A stretch of DNA of 64,000 nucleotides from Natronosalvus hydrolyticus (GTDB taxonomy: Archaea > Halobacteriota > Halobacteria > Halobacteriales > Natrialbaceae). Every line of letters begins with the position of its first letter. The first letter of the stretch is position 1. This document shows, one piece after another, positions 35,835-44,451 of the stretch. Made by a program: the position numbers and the translations under genes. The stretch lies in assembly GCA_025517525.1 (NCBI GenBank), contig JAOPJZ010000002.1, positions 186,001 to 250,000 of the forward strand, written 5' to 3'. Below the pieces are notes generated by a model that was not told where the DNA came from, made no database searches, and was given only the letters and a program-made list of their open reading frames with translations.

Positions 35835-37688
35835 TTAATCATGCGGATGGAACCGCTTGATAGCTTGCTCGACAGCCCCGGACTGGCCCAGGAAGGTCAC
35901 CCGGTCGCCGGGGCGCAATTCGTGGTCGCCCGTTGGGACCTCCGTATCGCCCTCCTTGTGGGTCAACAACCCGACGATACAGCCGTCGGGAATTTCGGCA
36001 TTGACCTCGGCAATCGAGTGGCCGACGAGGTCGGTCGCCGTCACCTCGATTTCTTGAACGTCGCCGGTTCGGCCAAGTTCGTTCATCCAGGCCGACAGGG
36101 AGGGGCGCTCGAGGACGTTCTCCAGCGACCAGGCGGTCGCCATCGAGAGGTCGATGGCCTGGACGCCGAGCGCTTCGAACGCGTCCATATTATCCGGATG
36201 GTTGACTCTCGAGGCGACCGTTTCTGTATCGAACGTGGTCTGGGCGAGTTGACAGACGAGCAAGTTGACATCGTCGTCAGGCGTCGTCGCGATGACCGTT
36301 TTGGTGTTCTCGATACCGGCTTCCTTGAGCGTCGCTGCGGTTGATCCGTCCCCTTCGACGACTCTGAAACCCCGCTTTCGAGCCGCGTGAACGGCGTCGG
36401 GGTCCGAATCGACGAGCAGGACGTTCTCTCCATCTGCTTCGAGTCGTTCGGCGAGGGACAGGCCAACCCGTCCCGCACCAATGATGAGTGTGCGCATGGG
36501 TGAAACGTTGAGGGCTCGTGCAATCTGTGGTGCCAGGCCGGCCTGGAGGATAACCGTCGCGAAGATGATGAGGAAGACGGTTCCGGCCAGCAACTGGGCT
36601 TCCTGTGGGCGACCGAGCGCCTGGAGTTCGACGGCAAACAGCGTGGCGACGCTTGCGGGGATGATGCCCCGCGGGCCGACCGCGCTCAGGAAGAGGCGCT
36701 CGTTTCGCGTGAATCGTTCGTGGGTCGTCGAGAGGTAGATGACCGCCGGCCGAAGGATGAGCGTGATTGCGATCACGATTGCGACGCCGGCGACACCGAG
36801 TGCGAGGATGTCCGAAAAGTCGATCAGGGCAGCCAGCGCGACGAAGACGAACGACAGGACGACGACCGACAGGTCATCGAGGAAGTCGATGACGTCCTCG
36901 TGGTGGGGCAGATCGACGTTACCGAGTGCGAACCCGGCCATCGCGGCAGCGGCGATTCCCGTTTCGCTCGCGACGAGTTCTGCGCCACCGTAGGCGACGA
37001 CGACTGCGGCAAGGACGATGAGTCGTGAGTGAAGTGGTGCGTCACCGGGGGCGAGTCGACCGCGAGTGAGTAATAGCCAGACGGCGGCAGCGACGAGGAG
37101 TCCCACACCCAGGCCGATAGCTAGACGTATGGCGAAGTCCCCAAATAGATGGAAGACACCGCCACTGCCGACGATGAGTACCTCGAACACGACGACAACA
37201 AGGATGGCAGCCGTTACGTCGTTGATCACACCTTCGCCCTCGAGAACCGCAGCAACGTGATCGCGGACGGTCACGACCTGCAAGATTGGGCCGATCACCG
37301 TCGGTCCGGTCGCGATGAGGAGTGCGCCCACGAGCAAGCCGACCTCGAGTGAGGTCTCGAGGAAGTACACCACGGCGACTGCTGTTCCGAGCCAGGTGAT
37401 CAGTGCGCCGATCGTCGTCAGCCGCAAGAGAGCTGTTGGGCTATCTCGAAGCTTGTGGCGGTGGAGGTGATACCCACCCTCGAACAGGATGATCGCCACG
37501 CTGACACCGACCATCGCGGAGAGGCCGCCGCCGAAGGTATCTCGAGTGACGATACCGAGGACTTCGGGTCCGATTGCGATGCCGGCGATGATCAGGAACA
37601 ACACGCTGGGGATGCCAACGCGGTCAGCGATCACTCGAGAAGCGACACCGAGCGCCAGGATGAGGGCAACGACGGCGATCAGCATCAT
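35835..37688 (-). CDS. CPA-type cation:proton antiporter with TrkA regulatory domains
   Basis: A 617-residue protein. The N-terminal 380 residues contain about 12-13 spans of the NhaP2/Kef-type Na+(K+)/H+ antiporter, including the acidic membrane motif region around GGAELVASETGIAAAA. A TrkA-N domain follows (MRTLIIGAGRVGLSLAERLE, about 396-510) for nucleotide control, then a TrkA-C domain (about 530-615). It exchanges monovalent cations for protons across the membrane. It is third in an operon after the small membrane protein and TauE/SafE genes, with a 46-base gap. Confidence 0.9.
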   Translation of the reverse strand: MMLIAVVALILALGVASRVIADRVGIPSVLFLIIAGIAIGPEVLGIVTRDTFGGGLSAMVGVSVAIILFEGGYHLHRHKLRDSPTALLRLTTIGALITWLGTAVAVVYFLETSLEVGLLVGALLIATGPTVIGPILQVVTVRDHVAAVLEGEGVINDVTAAILVVVVFEVLIVGSGGVFHLFGDFAIRLAIGLGVGLLVAAAVWLLLTRGRLAPGDAPLHSRLIVLAAVVVAYGGAELVASETGIAAAAMAGFALGNVDLPHHEDVIDFLDDLSVVVLSFVFVALAALIDFSDILALGVAGVAIVIAITLILRPAVIYLSTTHERFTRNERLFLSAVGPRGIIPASVATLFAVELQALGRPQEAQLLAGTVFLIIFATVILQAGLAPQIARALNVSPMRTLIIGAGRVGLSLAERLEADGENVLLVDSDPDAVHAARKRGFRVVEGDGSTAATLKEAGIENTKTVIATTPDDDVNLLVCQLAQTTFDTETVASRVNHPDNMDAFEALGVQAIDLSMATAWSLENVLERPSLSAWMNELGRTGDVQEIEVTATDLVGHSIAEVNAEIPDGCIVGLLTHKEGDTEVPTGDHELRPGDRVTFLGQSGAVEQAIKRFHPHD

Positions 37689-37734
37689 CGATACTCACCC
37701 TGGCGTTCGGTCACTGGGTGGAGAGAGCAGGTCG

Positions 37735-38757
37735 TCACTCGCCCCCTCCTGCAGGCGTGGCTGCACCGTGTTTGTTCGTTCGAACGGACTTGATCGCGTA
37801 GTAGAAAATCACGACCGTGACGAACGCTGAGGAGCCGACAAGGAGGACGAAGCTGACTCGATTCAGCACTGGCATGTTGAGCCAGTTCGACAGTTCGCCG
37901 AACGCGACACCGATACTGGCCAATATGAGCATGATACCGAAGTAGATGGTCACGTCGTCCTCGTCGACGTAAGCCGTCGAGGCGGAACCAATTCGTGCCC
38001 CGAGTGCGCTCCCGGCGAGTAATGCCGTCACGATGCCAAGGTCGACGACTCCGTCGAGGCCGTACGTGAACGACCCGACGGCACCGGACATGAGTGCGCC
38101 GAAGAGACTCGTCCCGACGGCTGCCGCGAGCGGCACACCGATCAGGTAGTAAATCGCGGGCATTCGCAGGAATCCGCCACCGACGCCGAGGAATCCTGAG
38201 ACGACACCGACGCCGCCACCGACGCCGGAAATGGTCCACATCGAGGCCTTCGAGCCATCGGTGAGCGTCACCATCGGCGGGATGTTGTACGATTTGATCG
38301 TCTTCGCGATTTCGGGGATGTCGTCCTCGTCTTTTGGCTCGTCATCGTCGGCATCCTCGGCGGCGAGTGCACTGCGAAGGAACAGAGCACCGATAGCACC
38401 CAGTAACAACACGTACGCGGTGCCGACGACGATTTCTGCGTGGCCGAGTGTTTCGAGGAAGTAGACGCCCATCTTTCCGGCTTCGATGCCGAGGGCGATA
38501 CCGACGAACATCAGCGCGCCGAGTTTGTAGTCGACTTGACCGACGTCGTGATGTTTCATCGTGGCGATAATGGCCGTCCCGAAGACGAACGCCATCGAAC
38601 TGCCGATAGCGACGGGAGCCGGGTATCCAAGGATGAGTAAGGCTGGCGTTACTAAAAAGGACCCGCCCATCCCGAAGAACCCGAAAAAGACCCCAACCAT
38701 GAAGCCGAAGGCGACGAACAGGATCAGTAGCTCAATCGTGAGCCCGAGTACAACCAT
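37735..38757 (-). CDS. TauE/SafE family sulfite or sulfonate exporter
   Basis: A 340-residue, 8- to 9-span membrane protein with two inverted halves. It has the family motifs GFFGMGGSFLVTPALLI near the N-terminus and GFLGVGGGFLRMPAIYYL in the second half. A charged loop (about 130-155, AEDADDDEPKDEDDIPE) separates them. Members export sulfite, sulfoacetate or related anions, and haloarchaea use them in sulfur handling. It is preceded by a 49-residue membrane protein (3-base gap) and followed by the antiporter, forming one operon. Confidence 0.9.
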   Translation of the reverse strand: MVVLGLTIELLILFVAFGFMVGVFFGFFGMGGSFLVTPALLILGYPAPVAIGSSMAFVFGTAIIATMKHHDVGQVDYKLGALMFVGIALGIEAGKMGVYFLETLGHAEIVVGTAYVLLLGAIGALFLRSALAAEDADDDEPKDEDDIPEIAKTIKSYNIPPMVTLTDGSKASMWTISGVGGGVGVVSGFLGVGGGFLRMPAIYYLIGVPLAAAVGTSLFGALMSGAVGSFTYGLDGVVDLGIVTALLAGSALGARIGSASTAYVDEDDVTIYFGIMLILASIGVAFGELSNWLNMPVLNRVSFVLLVGSSAFVTVVIFYYAIKSVRTNKHGAATPAGGGE

Positions 38758-38760
38758 TGT

Positions 38761-38910
38761 TTAGACGTTCTCCACTGTTTCGATAATCGACGGTCCGAGC
38801 ACTCGCTCGAGGGCACCGTAGCCAGCGTAGAGGCCTACGGCCTCCACGAGGACGATCACGACGAGGAGCGCGGCTTGCACGACGGGAGGGAATGAGATGA
38901 CATCGATCAT
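38761..38910 (-). CDS. small single-span membrane protein (DUF7512-like)
   Basis: A 49-residue protein beginning MIDVISFPPVVQAALLVVIV with one long hydrophobic span, then GLYAGYGALERVLGPSIIE and a short tail. It sits three bases before tauE on the same strand, with a GGAGG Shine-Dalgarno at 38921-38925 10 bases from the ATG. Small proteins of this shape commonly precede TauE/SafE genes in haloarchaea and may be an accessory subunit. It would be missed by length filters. DUF name from memory. Confidence 0.75.
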   Translation of the reverse strand: MIDVISFPPVVQAALLVVIVLVEAVGLYAGYGALERVLGPSIIETVENV

Positions 38911-39319
38911 CGATATGCCACCTCCACGGTTTGCAGTTGTGTACGGATCATGGTTTCTTACTCACTACTGGATACCCCGAGCATACGTATAACGCTTTTG
39001 GGACTGACACACAATATTACTGCGGAGTATGGGATTGATATCCTATGGGAATATTTCCATACGTTATTTGGATATAAGGGTGCTGTAGCTCGAATCCTGC
39101 ATCTCTGGCGCGCAACTGGTCGTGATAACGTCTCACAAACTGCGGTGCGGATTAGTTACGTATCATCAATTGCGCGGTTCCTATCCGAATCTCTTCGCGT
39201 TCGTGGAGGGACTCACACACGTGATTCGCTGTTCATCATCGAAGAAGGCGTGTCTACAGCAAAGGGGGTGTGTATTGGATAAACCAAACAATATTATAGC
39301 TCCAGTTCGTAGGTGGACT
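38911..39319. other. AT-rich 409-base intergenic region
   Basis: Contains the divergent promoters for the TauE operon and for the tandem Usp gene. A short open frame (38950-39282) has no haloarchaeal composition and is rejected. ACACAATATTAC at 39008-39019 resembles half of the sulfur-operator motif but is not a full palindrome. Confidence 0.4.
39290..39299 (+). promoter_or_regulatory. TATA-like box of the tandem Usp gene
   Basis: AATATTATAG lies 21-30 bases before the ATG at 39320, leaderless spacing. It helps decide that start over an ATG 198 bases upstream. Confidence 0.45.
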
Positions 39320-40162
39320 ATGAAAGCGGTCTGTGCCACTGACCTATCGGCTGCGAGTGAGGCGACGATCGAGAGCGAGACCTGCCTCGAGTGTCTCGGT
39401 CGAATTGGCATCGAGGAGATACACCTCGTGACAGTTATTCCCTCGAACGTCTACGCGGGCATGCCCGGAATCGATTTCGAAAAACGGCGCAAGCGCGCGC
39501 TCAAGCGGTACAAGAAGGTTATCACCGATCACGGATTCGACGTCGAAACCCACGTCGTGCGCGGTACCCCCCACCGGCGAATCAACGGGATCGCCGAAAC
39601 AATTGGAGCGAGTCTCACGATTATCGGCTCGCGCGGGAAGAGTCCACTCGAGAACCGTGTGATCGGCTCGACGGCGCGAAACCTGTCGCGGTCGACGACG
39701 AAGCCGTTACTCGTTAACCGAATCGAACGCGAAACCGAGGATCCGGACGTTCTCCGACAGCACCTGTTCCAGCGAATGCTCTTCGCCACGGACTTTTCGG
39801 ACAACGCCGAACAGGCTTTCGAGTGGTTTACACAACTGCAGCATGCGACCAAGGAGGCGCACCTGGTCCACGTTCAGACGCCCAAAGACCCCGGCCTCCC
39901 CGAGGGTGAGGACCCCGAAGAAGAACTCGCAAACCTCGCTGCTACCCTCGAGGACCTGGGTATCGAGACGACCTACGAAGTGCGGTCGGGTGACCCGTCG
40001 GACGAAATCCTGGCCGCCGAAGCCGAGTTCGAACCGACGACGACGCTGGTCGGCTCTCGAGGGCATAGCCGCCTGCGCCGACTTTTGCTCGGCAGTGTCT
40101 CCGAGGACATCATCGTCCGTGCGAACGGGAACGTGTTGCTGGTGCCGCCGGGACAGCGTTGA
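39320..40162 (+). CDS. tandem universal stress protein (two Usp domains)
   Basis: A 280-residue fusion of two UspA folds. Domain 1 (1-140) starts MKAVCATDLSAASEATIESE and carries the altered nucleotide loop GSRGKSPLENRVIGST. Domain 2 (about 150-280) restarts RMLFATDFSDNAEQAFEW and ends with GSRGHSRLRRLLLGSVSEDI, closer to the consensus. The two halves are probably an intramolecular dimer with one degraded site. It is preceded by an AT-rich region and a leaderless-type promoter. Confidence 0.9.
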   Translation: MKAVCATDLSAASEATIESETCLECLGRIGIEEIHLVTVIPSNVYAGMPGIDFEKRRKRALKRYKKVITDHGFDVETHVVRGTPHRRINGIAETIGASLTIIGSRGKSPLENRVIGSTARNLSRSTTKPLLVNRIERETEDPDVLRQHLFQRMLFATDFSDNAEQAFEWFTQLQHATKEAHLVHVQTPKDPGLPEGEDPEEELANLAATLEDLGIETTYEVRSGDPSDEILAAEAEFEPTTTLVGSRGHSRLRRLLLGSVSEDIIVRANGNVLLVPPGQR

Positions 40163-40437
40163 GTCCATTCCCGGTAAAACGGCAGCTAGTCGAACGGAGA
40201 CTCGTGGAAGTGTTTGTGACGGATGTCACTCGAGTTTGTGGGACACGGTAGATGGACTCGAGCGGTGTCGTGTACTCACAATGAATCGCTCGAATGGGCG
40301 TACGCCGCGTTCCATTCCGATGGTTGTAAATCAATAGTATGTTATTTGAAAACAATATTAAATAGCTATTGAAAACCAACCATGCGGATGACCAATCGAC
40401 AGTAGGTATATGTCGCACGTGTGTGTATTCTCGAGTG

Positions 40438-40860
40438 ATGAATGCTGATCAGCGGAGCCCGATCGTGCTCGTGGTACTGATCGGTTCGATACTGGTAACG
40501 GGTCTCGTCCATCTGGTGTTTCTCCCTCGAGTGTTCCCCGAAGAACTGTTCGTCTCTTCGTTTTACCTCTTTGCCGGCTGGATCAGTTTTACGCTCATCT
40601 TCTATAGCCTTGGACGGCTCTTTTCGAACCCCGGTCCAATGCCTCGACTGGGGGCGGCCGATTACGGTGCCGGGCTATTCGTCCTCTCGATTCTCGGCAG
40701 CCTCTTTCTCGATACGCTCGGATTCGCGCTGTCAGCCGTCCCTGAGGGCCATATTCCGTTCGCTATCGGGGTTTACGTTGGTCTGGCGCTCATCGGCTGG
40801 TCTGTGGGTGAGCGAACGGTGGCGATAAATCAGGCCGTGGCCTCGAGCAACAATCCCTGA
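40438..40860 (+). CDS. uncharacterised four-span membrane protein
   Basis: A 140-residue protein with about four spans (10-28, 38-58, 75-93, 104-123) and short polar loops. No motif is recognised. The ATG at 40438 gives a sensible N-terminus (MNADQRSP) and avoids an extension through AT-rich DNA. It is flanked by Usp genes and a PPOX-like gene, but no operon is evident because the neighbour at 40892 is on the opposite strand. Confidence 0.65.
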   Translation: MNADQRSPIVLVVLIGSILVTGLVHLVFLPRVFPEELFVSSFYLFAGWISFTLIFYSLGRLFSNPGPMPRLGAADYGAGLFVLSILGSLFLDTLGFALSAVPEGHIPFAIGVYVGLALIGWSVGERTVAINQAVASSNNP

Positions 40861-40891
40861 AGATTTCGGCAGTGTATCTATTCGGAGCCCA

Positions 40892-41317
40892 TCACTCGAG
40901 TGATGGGACGTACACGTCGATATCGCCGAACCTGATGACGTGGTCGGTCACGCTCCCGATGGCGAGTTTGTGGACGCCACCGCGGCCTCGAGTCCCCATC
41001 ACGATCAGGTCGGCGTCGACCTCGTTTGCGTACTCGAGCAACTCAGTTTCGGGTGGGCCGGTTCGGACCGCCGTCGTGACGGGCAGAGCATCGGCCCGGT
41101 CGGCCACTCGAGAAACGAAGGTTTCTGCCTGTCTGTGCATAGCGTGTTCGGCACTGTCGGCGTCACCGGGCAACCGAACCTGTCCGAGGAGACCGGTTTC
41201 GGCGACACAGAGTACGTGGACTTCCGCGTCGTGTATCCGCGCTAACTCGAGGCCAGCGTCGGCGGCCGATTCGGCATCCTTGCTGCCATCAGTTGGAAGC
41301 AAAATTGTCTCGAACAT
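40892..41317 (-). CDS. universal stress protein UspA family
   Basis: A 141-residue single-domain Usp with start MFETILLPTDGSKDAESAAD and the C-terminal GTRGRGGVHKLAIGSVTDHV loop intact, so nucleotide binding is likely. It is transcribed away from the PPOX-like gene at 41555 and convergent with the small membrane protein gene. The haloarchaeal acidic surface is evident. Role as a stress-response factor is known only at family level. Confidence 0.92.
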   Translation of the reverse strand: MFETILLPTDGSKDAESAADAGLELARIHDAEVHVLCVAETGLLGQVRLPGDADSAEHAMHRQAETFVSRVADRADALPVTTAVRTGPPETELLEYANEVDADLIVMGTRGRGGVHKLAIGSVTDHVIRFGDIDVYVPSLE

Positions 41318-41554
41318 ACGTTCATTTCATCGGGCTGGGTGATACGCTTTGGGACGGGCATTGTGTAACTCTCAATCCGGAGATGTACCAGTCATTGCTG
41401 TCCGGAGAACGTATCGTCCCCTAATTACCCGCCGAGTGCCCACCAGCGGGAGAGGCGGTACGTGACTTCAACGCCCTCTCTCAGTACCTCCAAAACGTTG
41501 ACGACTGAGTCGAACCCATCGGTTTGGCTCACCCGTTCAGGCGTACCAAACCAC

Positions 41555-42007
41555 TCAGTCTTCGCTTTCGATCTCTTTTCGACCGGTCAGCGTATCGGGC
41601 ACCAGCCGGAAATCACGGAACGTAATTTCGTCCCGGGGGCGTTCGAACACTTCGACTTCGGGGATTTCGACGCCCCACATGCCTTGAACAGCCATCGACT
41701 CGTAGGGAGACTCGTCGATTTCCTCGAGTGTTCCGCTTGCCACGACGCTTCGCCACCCTTCCTCGGGATGGGTGTGCACGACGAAGGTCACGGGATTCGT
41801 GAGCAATTCCGCTTTGGTACTGTCGTCGCGTGGGAAGGCGAGGTGGAAGTAGAAACTGTCGTCTTCGGGATAAAATCCGTAGGAAACCGGGATCGAAAAC
41901 GGCGGCTTCCCTGCATCCGTCGCAAACGAGAGGACGCCGACGCCCCCCGTACCCAGGACCGAGTCGATCTCGTCTCGAGGGAGTTGCACCCAGCGGAGTG
42001 ATCGCAT
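41555..42007 (-). CDS. pyridoxamine 5'-phosphate oxidase-like FMN-binding protein
   Basis: A 150-residue paralogue of the 17.9-kb gene with the same split-barrel layout: GTGGVGVLSFATDAGKPPFS at the start, IPVSYGFYPEDDSFYF forming the flavin-facing strand, and VVASGTLEEIDE. It probably binds FMN as a dimer. No substrate can be proposed. It lies between a Usp gene and the sulfur locus and is co-directional with the DsrE gene upstream of it (186-base gap). Confidence 0.82.
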   Translation of the reverse strand: MRSLRWVQLPRDEIDSVLGTGGVGVLSFATDAGKPPFSIPVSYGFYPEDDSFYFHLAFPRDDSTKAELLTNPVTFVVHTHPEEGWRSVVASGTLEEIDESPYESMAVQGMWGVEIPEVEVFERPRDEITFRDFRLVPDTLTGRKEIESED

Positions 42008-42193
42008 GGGTATGTCGACGACCCGTGGATAAAAATACGGCTTTCACCGTTCGGTGTACAGTTCACTTTACGAAAATGTCAGTACGGACTGATTGTATGT
42101 TAGTAGTGACTGATGGTGGGTGAATTCCTGGGGTGTGATAGGTATCGAATCACTCGCGCGAATCCGTTCTCGCTCGAGATCCACGAACCGCCT

Positions 42194-42769
42194 TTAGACG
42201 AGCAACTGGACGTCGGATTCGGCCATGTGCTGAATCGCCGTGGCCGCGCCGACACCGGTCGTCACGCCGTCGTAGAAGTCGTCCTCGTCGTAGCCCATCA
42301 GTTCGATGGTCATCTGGCAGGCCTGCAAGTCGACCCCCTGATCGAGCGAGAGGTCGATCAGTTCCTCGATGGTGGCCGTCCCGTTGTCGTCGATTTTCTT
42401 CTGCATCATCTTCGTCGCCATCGCGTCCATACCGGGGAGTGCGGCGAGCGCGTTCGGCATTGGCATGTTCGGGTTGCCGACGGCACTCAGCTTGAGATCC
42501 TGGGATTTCTCCTCGTGGAGAATATCGAGGCCCCAGAACGTGTGGAAGACGACGACGTCCCAGCCGAAGGCCGCTGCTGTGCTTGCGAGGATCAGCGGCG
42601 GGTACGCCATGTCGAAGCTCCCCTGGGTGGCGACGATGGTCATCTTCTTCTGGTCAGTTTCCATCGCCGCGACGGTATCCTCGAGTTCGTCCACGCGGTC
42701 GCGCAGTGTTGCTAACTCGGCAGCGTCGAACTCTCCGTCACCTGGCTGTGGGGCGTTATCGGCACTCAT
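42194..42769 (-). CDS. DsrE/DsrF/DrsH-like sulfur-relay protein
   Basis: A 191-residue protein with an N-terminal acidic coiled-coil-like stretch and a DsrE-like fold beginning MTIVATQGSFDMAYPPLILA. It carries a cysteine in LQACQMTIELMG, the position of the persulfide-carrying Cys in this family. Such proteins pass sulfane sulfur together with TusA. Its ATG is one base after the tusA stop, so the two are co-translated. The substrate and acceptor are not determined here. Confidence 0.85.
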   Translation of the reverse strand: MSADNAPQPGDGEFDAAELATLRDRVDELEDTVAAMETDQKKMTIVATQGSFDMAYPPLILASTAAAFGWDVVVFHTFWGLDILHEEKSQDLKLSAVGNPNMPMPNALAALPGMDAMATKMMQKKIDDNGTATIEELIDLSLDQGVDLQACQMTIELMGYDEDDFYDGVTTGVGAATAIQHMAESDVQLLV

Positions 42770-42770
42770 T

Positions 42771-43016
42771 TTATGCGGTCTTTTTCACGTAGTGGGTGTA
42801 CAGTTCGTCGCCTTCGACCTGGTCGAGCAGTTCGACGCCGTCGGTTCCTTCTGCCCAGCCCTGAATGTCGCTCATCGAGCCGGAGTCGGTCGAAACCACT
42901 TCGAGTACGCCACCAGCCTCGACATCGTCTATCGCCTGTTTCGTTTTGACGATGGGCATTGGGCATGACAGTCCTTTCACGTCGAGCGTCTCGGTTACAT
43001 CGTATTCTGAACTCAT
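42771..43016 (-). CDS. tusA: TusA family sulfurtransferase
   Basis: An 81-residue SirA/TusA protein with the catalytic Cys 18 in LSCPMPIVKTK and the KxxxxI...G..L-V-STD fold. It carries sulfane sulfur as a persulfide between enzymes. The start at 43016 is set by the MSSEYDV N-terminus, excluding an extension through a promoter region. It is first gene of a two-gene unit with the DsrE-like gene, divergent from the rhodanese-MBL/YeeE unit. The 230-base divergent promoter holds repeated TATTG/CAATA dyads. Confidence 0.92.
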   Translation of the reverse strand: MSSEYDVTETLDVKGLSCPMPIVKTKQAIDDVEAGGVLEVVSTDSGSMSDIQGWAEGTDGVELLDQVEGDELYTHYVKKTA

Positions 43017-43032
43017 TGGTATCAGTTGGTCC

Positions 43033-43055
43033 GTATTGGACTTGGAACACAATAC
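43033..43055 (-). promoter_or_regulatory. GTATTG...CAATAC inverted repeat upstream of tusA
   Basis: Six-base arms (43033-43038 and 43050-43055) centred about 28 bases before the tusA start. A further TATTGCACCAG occurs at 43083-43093. Both resemble the trxA palindrome. Confidence 0.45.
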
Positions 43056-43163
43056 CGACCCTGGACATAAAAGTATATCGATTATTGCACCAGACTCGAA
43101 CAACAGCGATTGCAAAAATACCCTTTCCATCGCTTATGCGCGTACAGAAATACAATCTGGGAA

Positions 43164-43190
43164 ACAATATCGAATAGAGTATTGTGCATA
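43164..43190 (+). promoter_or_regulatory. ACAATA...TATTGT repeat upstream of the rhodanese-MBL gene
   Basis: ACAATA (43164-43169) and TATTGT (43180-43185) form an inverted pair, the second extending to TATTGTGCATA. They lie 57-83 bases before the ATG at 43247; TTTATGTA at 43212-43219 is the likely TATA box. A TGTACAAT also overlaps the start region (43241-43248). Confidence 0.5.
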
Positions 43191-43246
43191 AGGGGAACTT
43201 CTATGCAAATGTTTATGTATCCGGGGCCAATACTGGTTGATGTACA

Positions 43247-44440
43247 ATGGACGAAATGGATTTCCCAACTCCAGATGTGCCGATCGAATCAATTACCCCT
43301 GCAGACCTGAAAGCGGACATCGACGCCGGCGACGCGGTCACGCTGCTCGATGCACGGATGGGAAGTGATTACGAGGAATGGAAGATCGAGGGCGACAACG
43401 TCGAAGCGATCAACGTTCCGTACTTCCACTTCCTCGACGACGAACTCGAGGAGGACATCCTCGAGCCGATTCCGGACGACCGCGAGGTAACGGTCCTCTG
43501 TGCGAAGGGAGGTGCAAGCGAGTACGTCGCCGGCCGACTCAAAGAGCGTGGCTACGACGTCAACCACCTCGAGGAGGGGATGAACGGCTGGGCCCGAATC
43601 TACGAAGCCGTCGAGGTCGAACGCTACGACGGCGCGGGAACGCTTATCCAGTACCAGCGTCCCTCCTCAGGCTGCCTCGGCTACTTCGTCTACGACGGTG
43701 ACGAAGCCGCCGTCATCGATCCGCTCCGTGCCTTCACGGACCGGTATCTCGAGGACGCCGAGGAACTCGGTGTTGACCTGCAATACGCCATCGACACGCA
43801 CATCCACGCCGATCACATCTCGGGCGTCCGGGCGCTCGCTGACGAAGGTGTGGAGGGCGTGATTCCTGACGCCGCCGTTGACCGGGGTGTCACTTACGCC
43901 GACGAGATGACGCTGGCCGCTGACGGCGACGAGTTCTCGGTCGGTGACGCAACCATCGAGACGGTCTACACGCCCGGACACACCTCCGGGATGACCTCGT
44001 ACCTGATCGACGAGTCGCTTCTCGCGACCGGTGACGGGCTGTTCATCGAGAGCGTTGCCCGACCGGACCTCGAAGAAGGCGACGACGGCGCACCCGAGGC
44101 CGCGAGCCAGCTCTACGAATCGCTCCAGGAGCGAGTGCTAACGTTGGCCGAAGAGACCCTCATCGGCGGCGCACACTTCAGCGACTCGGCCGTGCCAGCC
44201 GACGACGGCACCTACACGGCGACGATCGGTGAGCTCCGTTCGAACATGGCTGCACTCACGATGAACGAAGACGATTTCGTCGAGTTGATCCTCTCGGATA
44301 TGCCACCACGGCCAGCGAACTACGTGGACATCATCGAGACCAACCTCGGCCAGCAGGTGGCCGACGACGACGAAGCGTTCGAACTCGAACTCGGCCCGAA
44401 CAACTGTGCCGCAAGCCAGGGCTCCCTGGCTGATGACTAA
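43247..44440 (+). CDS. rhodanese-metallo-beta-lactamase fusion (persulfide dioxygenase-like)
   Basis: A 397-residue fusion. The N-terminal rhodanese domain (1-120) has its active-site Cys 85 in VLCAKGGAS. The C-terminal metallo-beta-lactamase fold domain (about 128-390) has THIHADH (H185, H187, D189, H190) and a later GHTSGM loop with ligand His, similar to ETHE1-type persulfide dioxygenases. It could transfer sulfane sulfur and oxidise glutathione-like or protein persulfides to sulfite. It leads into two YeeE-like genes, so sulfur import and processing are probably coupled. Confidence 0.9.
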   Translation: MDEMDFPTPDVPIESITPADLKADIDAGDAVTLLDARMGSDYEEWKIEGDNVEAINVPYFHFLDDELEEDILEPIPDDREVTVLCAKGGASEYVAGRLKERGYDVNHLEEGMNGWARIYEAVEVERYDGAGTLIQYQRPSSGCLGYFVYDGDEAAVIDPLRAFTDRYLEDAEELGVDLQYAIDTHIHADHISGVRALADEGVEGVIPDAAVDRGVTYADEMTLAADGDEFSVGDATIETVYTPGHTSGMTSYLIDESLLATGDGLFIESVARPDLEEGDDGAPEAASQLYESLQERVLTLAEETLIGGAHFSDSAVPADDGTYTATIGELRSNMAALTMNEDDFVELILSDMPPRPANYVDIIETNLGQQVADDDEAFELELGPNNCAASQGSLADD

Positions 44441-44451
44441 CGGAAGTAACC

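Noticed and set aside
38950..39282. 110-residue plus-strand frame upstream of the tandem Usp gene
   Set aside because: Low GC, non-acidic and without domain; it is in promoter DNA.
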